A stretch of DNA of 64,000 nucleotides from Faecalibacterium prausnitzii. Lineage in GTDB: Bacteria; Bacillota; Clostridia; Oscillospirales; Ruminococcaceae. Location of the stretch: contig NZ_CP065377.1 in assembly GCF_019967995.1 (NCBI RefSeq), positions 620,001 to 684,000 of the forward strand. The letters are read 5' to 3'. The notes below the pieces were generated by a model, which was not told where the DNA came from, ran no database searches, and was given only the letters and a program-made list of their open reading frames with translations. The position numbers were made by a program, and so were the translations under genes. This document shows positions 56,927 to 64,000 of the stretch, piece by piece. How positions within the stretch are numbered: the first letter of the stretch is position 1; every line of letters starts with the position of its first letter.

Positions 56927-56957
56927 TTGACCTTCCCCTTTCTGGAAGGTGTAAAGT
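56927..56957 (+). promoter_or_regulatory. MerR-type promoter with dyad operator
   Basis: TTGACC (56927-56932), a long 19-bp spacer, TAAAGT (56952-56957). ACCTTCC (56930-56936) and GGAAGGT (56944-56950) form a perfect dyad in the spacer. Both features are hallmarks of MerR-activated promoters, so the gene downstream probably regulates itself. Confidence 0.8.
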
Positions 56958-56982
56958 AGGTGCGTAAGGAGGCCGCCGAGCG

Positions 56983-57636
56983 ATGAAGATCAACGAAGTA
57001 GAAGCTGCCGTGGGCGTGACCAAGAAGAACATCCGCTTTTATGAGGAAGAAGGGCTCATCAGCCCCCGGCGGGAACCCGGCAACGGATACCGCAGCTACT
57101 CCGAGGCGGACGTGGAGCGCCTGCGCCGCATCAAGCTGCTGCGCAAGCTGGACGTCCCGCTGGCAGAGATCCGCCAGATGCTGGAAGGGGAGTGTACCCT
57201 TGCCGACGGCATGGCCCGCCAGATGGAACGTCTGTGCGCCCGCCGCACCGACCTCGACGAAGCCATCAGCTTCTGCGAGCGATTGCAGCGGGAACCCGGC
57301 AGCCTCAGTGAACTGGATGTGGAGCAGACGCTGGCGCGTCTGTCCACAAAAGAGGAACAGGGGGTGTCCTTTGTGAACATTGAACAGGTAGACCGGAAAG
57401 CCGAGCGCATCAAAGGGGCGCTGGTGGGCGCAGGTCTGTTTACCGCGATCATGCTGCTGACCATGGGCATTATCGCGTGGACCATCTGGATGGACCCGCA
57501 GGATATGCCGCCGCTGCCGCTGCTGGTGCTGCTGTTCGGCATCCCGGCGGGCTGCATCCTTGGTACGCTGAAGGTTTTGGCAGACCGGATCCGAGAGATC
57601 AGAAAGGGAGAAGAAGATGCTTATCGTAACTATTAA
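56983..57636 (+). CDS. MerR-family regulator with C-terminal membrane helices
   Basis: 217 residues. The MerR winged helix is at 1-70 (NIRFYEEEGLISPRREPGNGYRSYSEADV). A dimerisation helix follows, and in place of an effector-binding domain there are two strong hydrophobic helices at about 151-168 (FTAIMLLTMGIIAWTIWM) and 177-196. It would be a membrane-tethered transcription regulator. ATG at 56983 lies 25 bases after the MerR-type promoter. It overlaps the YbjQ-like gene by 20 bp, and the CPBP protease gene follows, forming one operon probably devoted to an envelope signal. Confidence 0.85.
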   Translation: MKINEVEAAVGVTKKNIRFYEEEGLISPRREPGNGYRSYSEADVERLRRIKLLRKLDVPLAEIRQMLEGECTLADGMARQMERLCARRTDLDEAISFCERLQREPGSLSELDVEQTLARLSTKEEQGVSFVNIEQVDRKAERIKGALVGAGLFTAIMLLTMGIIAWTIWMDPQDMPPLPLLVLLFGIPAGCILGTLKVLADRIREIRKGEEDAYRNY

Positions 57637-57928
57637 CGAAGTCCCCGGCAAAAAGATGGAGGCCCTGGGCGTGGTGCGGGGCAGCACGGTGCAGAGCCGC
57701 AACTTCGGCCACGACATCATGGCCGGGTTCCGCACCCTTGTGGGCGGCGAAGTCACCGACTATGCCGAGATGCTCACCGAAGCCCGGCAGATCGCCACTG
57801 GCCGCATGGTCAAGAACGCCGAAGAGCTGGGCGCGGATGCTGTGGTCGGAATGCGGTATGCGTCCGCCAGCGTCATGCAGGGCGCAGCGGAAGTCATTGC
57901 GTATGGAACGGCGGTGAAGTTCGTATGA
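57617..57928 (+). CDS. YbjQ/UPF0145 family protein
   Basis: 103 residues, the family's normal length. VTINEVPGKKMEALGVVRGSTVQSRNFGHDI and LGADAVVGMRYASASVMQGAAEVIAYGTAVK are the conserved blocks of the YbjQ (heavy-metal-binding-domain-like) fold, which forms pentamers. No metal-binding cysteines are present. Function is unknown in any organism to my knowledge. It overlaps the MerR gene by 20 bp and the next gene by four, so the three are co-expressed. Confidence 0.9.
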   Translation: MLIVTINEVPGKKMEALGVVRGSTVQSRNFGHDIMAGFRTLVGGEVTDYAEMLTEARQIATGRMVKNAEELGADAVVGMRYASASVMQGAAEVIAYGTAVKFV

Positions 57929-58830
57929 GCAGCAGAGAAAAACAGAGTTTTGGAATCTACTTTTTAACGGCATTCGGTCTGGCCTGGCTGTGTCAGGTGT
58001 ATGCAAGCATGCAGCTCCTTCAGGGCAATGCTGCGGTATACCGTGCGCTGCTGTCCGTGAGCATGTTCTGCCCTCTGGCGGCCGTGCTTGCGGCGAAAAA
58101 AGTCTATCTGCATCAGCCCACCGGCATCGGCTGGAAGGTGCAGGGCAAGCGCCGCTATTGGCTGGCTGCCTGGTTTGGCCCGGCGGTGTTCACTGCGCTG
58201 GCAGCGGTGCTCTATTTTGCCGTGTTCCCGCATCGGCTGGACGTTTCGGGCAGCTGGCTGGTGGCGGCTTACGGCGGCGAGATGGACGCCCAGACTTTAA
58301 AAAGCCAGCTGGGGGTATCCAATGTCAGCTACATGTTGCAGACCGGCCTGCTTGCCGTGACGCTGGCTCCGCTCATCAATATGTTTTTTGCCGTGGGCGA
58401 GGAAGCCGGGTGGCGCGGATATATGATGCCCTGCCTGAAGGAACGGTTTGGCCTGCTCAATGGCCGTCTGCTGGGCGGTGTCATCTGGGGCGTCTGGCAT
58501 TGGCCGCTGATGCTGCTGGTGGGTTATGAGTACGGCACGGACTATCTGGGCGCACCGGTACTCGGCCTTGTGGTATGGTGCGTGTTCTGCTTTGCCATGA
58601 ACAGTCTGCTGGATCTTCTCTATGAAAAGACCGGCTGCATCTGGGTGCCGGCCATCGCGCATGGTGCATTCAATGCAGTTGCGGCATTGTTCACGGTGCT
58701 GACCTACCCGGCAGATGCCTATTATAATGTGCTGGGCCCCACGCCCATTGGTCTGATCGGGCTGCTGCCGGTGCTGGCAGCAGCCGTCTGGCTCACGCTG
58801 CGCGAGATGAAACAGGAAGAGAAAAGCTGA
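57925..58830 (+). CDS. CPBP intramembrane metalloprotease
   Basis: 301 residues, about eight helices. The Abi/CPBP motifs are present: E-E-x3-R in VGEEAGWRGYMMP (Glu159, Glu160, Arg164), a WHWPL histidine motif in the next helix and HGAFNAV later. Such membrane proteases process peptides or confer immunity to bacteriocins. It starts with an ATGA overlap on the YbjQ gene and ends the MerR operon. It may cleave the membrane-anchored MerR protein upstream, but that is speculation from context. Confidence 0.88.
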   Translation: MSSREKQSFGIYFLTAFGLAWLCQVYASMQLLQGNAAVYRALLSVSMFCPLAAVLAAKKVYLHQPTGIGWKVQGKRRYWLAAWFGPAVFTALAAVLYFAVFPHRLDVSGSWLVAAYGGEMDAQTLKSQLGVSNVSYMLQTGLLAVTLAPLINMFFAVGEEAGWRGYMMPCLKERFGLLNGRLLGGVIWGVWHWPLMLLVGYEYGTDYLGAPVLGLVVWCVFCFAMNSLLDLLYEKTGCIWVPAIAHGAFNAVAALFTVLTYPADAYYNVLGPTPIGLIGLLPVLAAAVWLTLREMKQEEKS

Positions 58831-58990
58831 ATCCAGGCTCCATGTCTGCATCCTCCGATGCTAGGCGTGGAGCTTTTCTATATAATAGGAAGAAAGCTTG
58901 AAACAGCAGCACATTGGCAGCAAAAAAGAGAGACCGATCTGATCCGGACGCAGCAATTTGAAGTTTTTTGAAAAAACTTGTAAAAAAGTG

Positions 58991-59019
58991 TTGACATCCA
59001 CCCCGGTGTATGGTATTAT
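58991..59019 (+). promoter_or_regulatory. rRNA operon promoter P1
   Basis: TTGACA (58991-58996), 17 bp, TATTAT (59014-59019), preceded by an A/T-rich stretch that may act as an UP element. Confidence 0.85.
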
Positions 59020-59174
59020 ACTTGAGCGCCAAGCGCTGAGACAAAAGAATGACTTCTGAAGTCCCAGCTGAGAAGCGAAAGAAAAGAACCAATAGACGCC
59101 GAGAAGTTCCGGTTTGTTCCGAGAAACTTGAAGCAGTCCAAGTTCAAAATGTTCGAAACGCTTCAAAAAAGTGC

Positions 59175-59203
59175 TTGACAAAAAATCACTTCTGTGATAA
59201 AAT
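59175..59203 (+). promoter_or_regulatory. rRNA operon promoter P2
   Basis: TTGACA (59175-59180), 17 bp, TAAAAT (59198-59203). About 195 bases of leader precede 16S. Confidence 0.85.
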
Positions 59204-59396
59204 GATTAAGCCGTCAGCCAGTCGGCTGAGGCGCACAGGACCTTGAAAATTGAACAATATCGAAAAACTTGTAACGGAACCTATTTTCGTGTTGGAAAAA
59301 CACGTAAAACAATTCCAAACAAAGTAATTCACACAGGACGCAAGCGATTGCGTGCTGAGCGAAGAAGATTTAACACTTTTTAAGTGATAAATATCA

Positions 59397-64000
<4,604 letters not shown>

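Overview
The window comes from a GC-rich, low-spore-type clostridial gut bacterium. The 16S rRNA gene (about 59397-60907) reads as Faecalibacterium, close to F. prausnitzii. That is my recognition of the sequence, not a database result. Gene content agrees: pyruvate formate-lyase, clostridial-type PyrK/PyrD, TPP and THF riboswitches, ECF vitamin transporter S components, and short Firmicutes-style intergenic regions with TTGACA-17-TATAAT promoters. GC-rich coding creates very long antisense open frames; these were discarded.

Layout. 1-83 is the end of an unidentified gene. 84-479 holds tRNA-Leu(CAG) on the minus strand, next to copies of its own 3' end. 607-4305 holds birA and an ECF sigma/anti-sigma/membrane-protein operon. 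4430-7418 is pflB-pflA, with an upstream region carrying two palindromic operators and a possible small RNA. 7964-12908 (minus) is a cell-surface block: a flippase-like membrane protein, a glycosyltransferase, a coiled-coil partner and an acyltransferase. 13283-16427 is a three-gene adenylation enzyme / acyl carrier protein / condensation-like enzyme cassette. 16473-19688 (minus) is a YdjI-YdjG-YdjH-like membrane module. 19815-23715 is the thiamin block: TPP riboswitch, thiW, thiM, thiE, thiC. 23791-26245 (minus) is a P1B-type metal ATPase with a DUF6110-like partner. 26438-28408 is a KdpDE-like two-component system followed by a truncated permease. 28637-33569 holds a threonine aldolase, a PTS IIA protein, a cation symporter and a GH79-like glycosidase. 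33596-36074 has two type I toxin-antitoxin-like modules either side of an M3 oligopeptidase. 36196-38283 is a THF riboswitch with folT and folC. 38917-45729 is mixed housekeeping: a MATE pump, exoA, pepV, a glycosyltransferase and cysE. 45941-55108 is the de novo pyrimidine cluster pyrC-pyrF-pyrK-pyrD-pyrE-carA-carB behind a leader peptide/attenuator. 55250-58830 holds HU, a DEAD-box helicase and a MerR/YbjQ/CPBP operon. 58991 to the end is an rRNA operon: tandem promoters, 16S, a spacer without tRNA, and nearly all of 23S.

Best leads. (1) The pyr leader looks like E. coli pyrBI attenuation: a 33-residue leader reading frame with T-runs, whose stop codon lies in the loop of a perfect 10-bp terminator hairpin. 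(2) Two small membrane peptides each have a convergent antisense RNA. That RNA starts inside a direct repeat of the toxin ribosome-binding/start region and shares the toxin's terminator, which is Fst/par architecture. (3) The ligase-ACP-condensation cassette looks like a minimal assembly line with an unknown product. (4) The SCALK-motif ATPase plus small hydrophobic partner resembles ferrosome (fez) loci. (5) A family of palindromic repeats near 9.1, 22.1, 38.3 and 41.6 kb appears genome-specific, and one copy sits between thiE and thiC.
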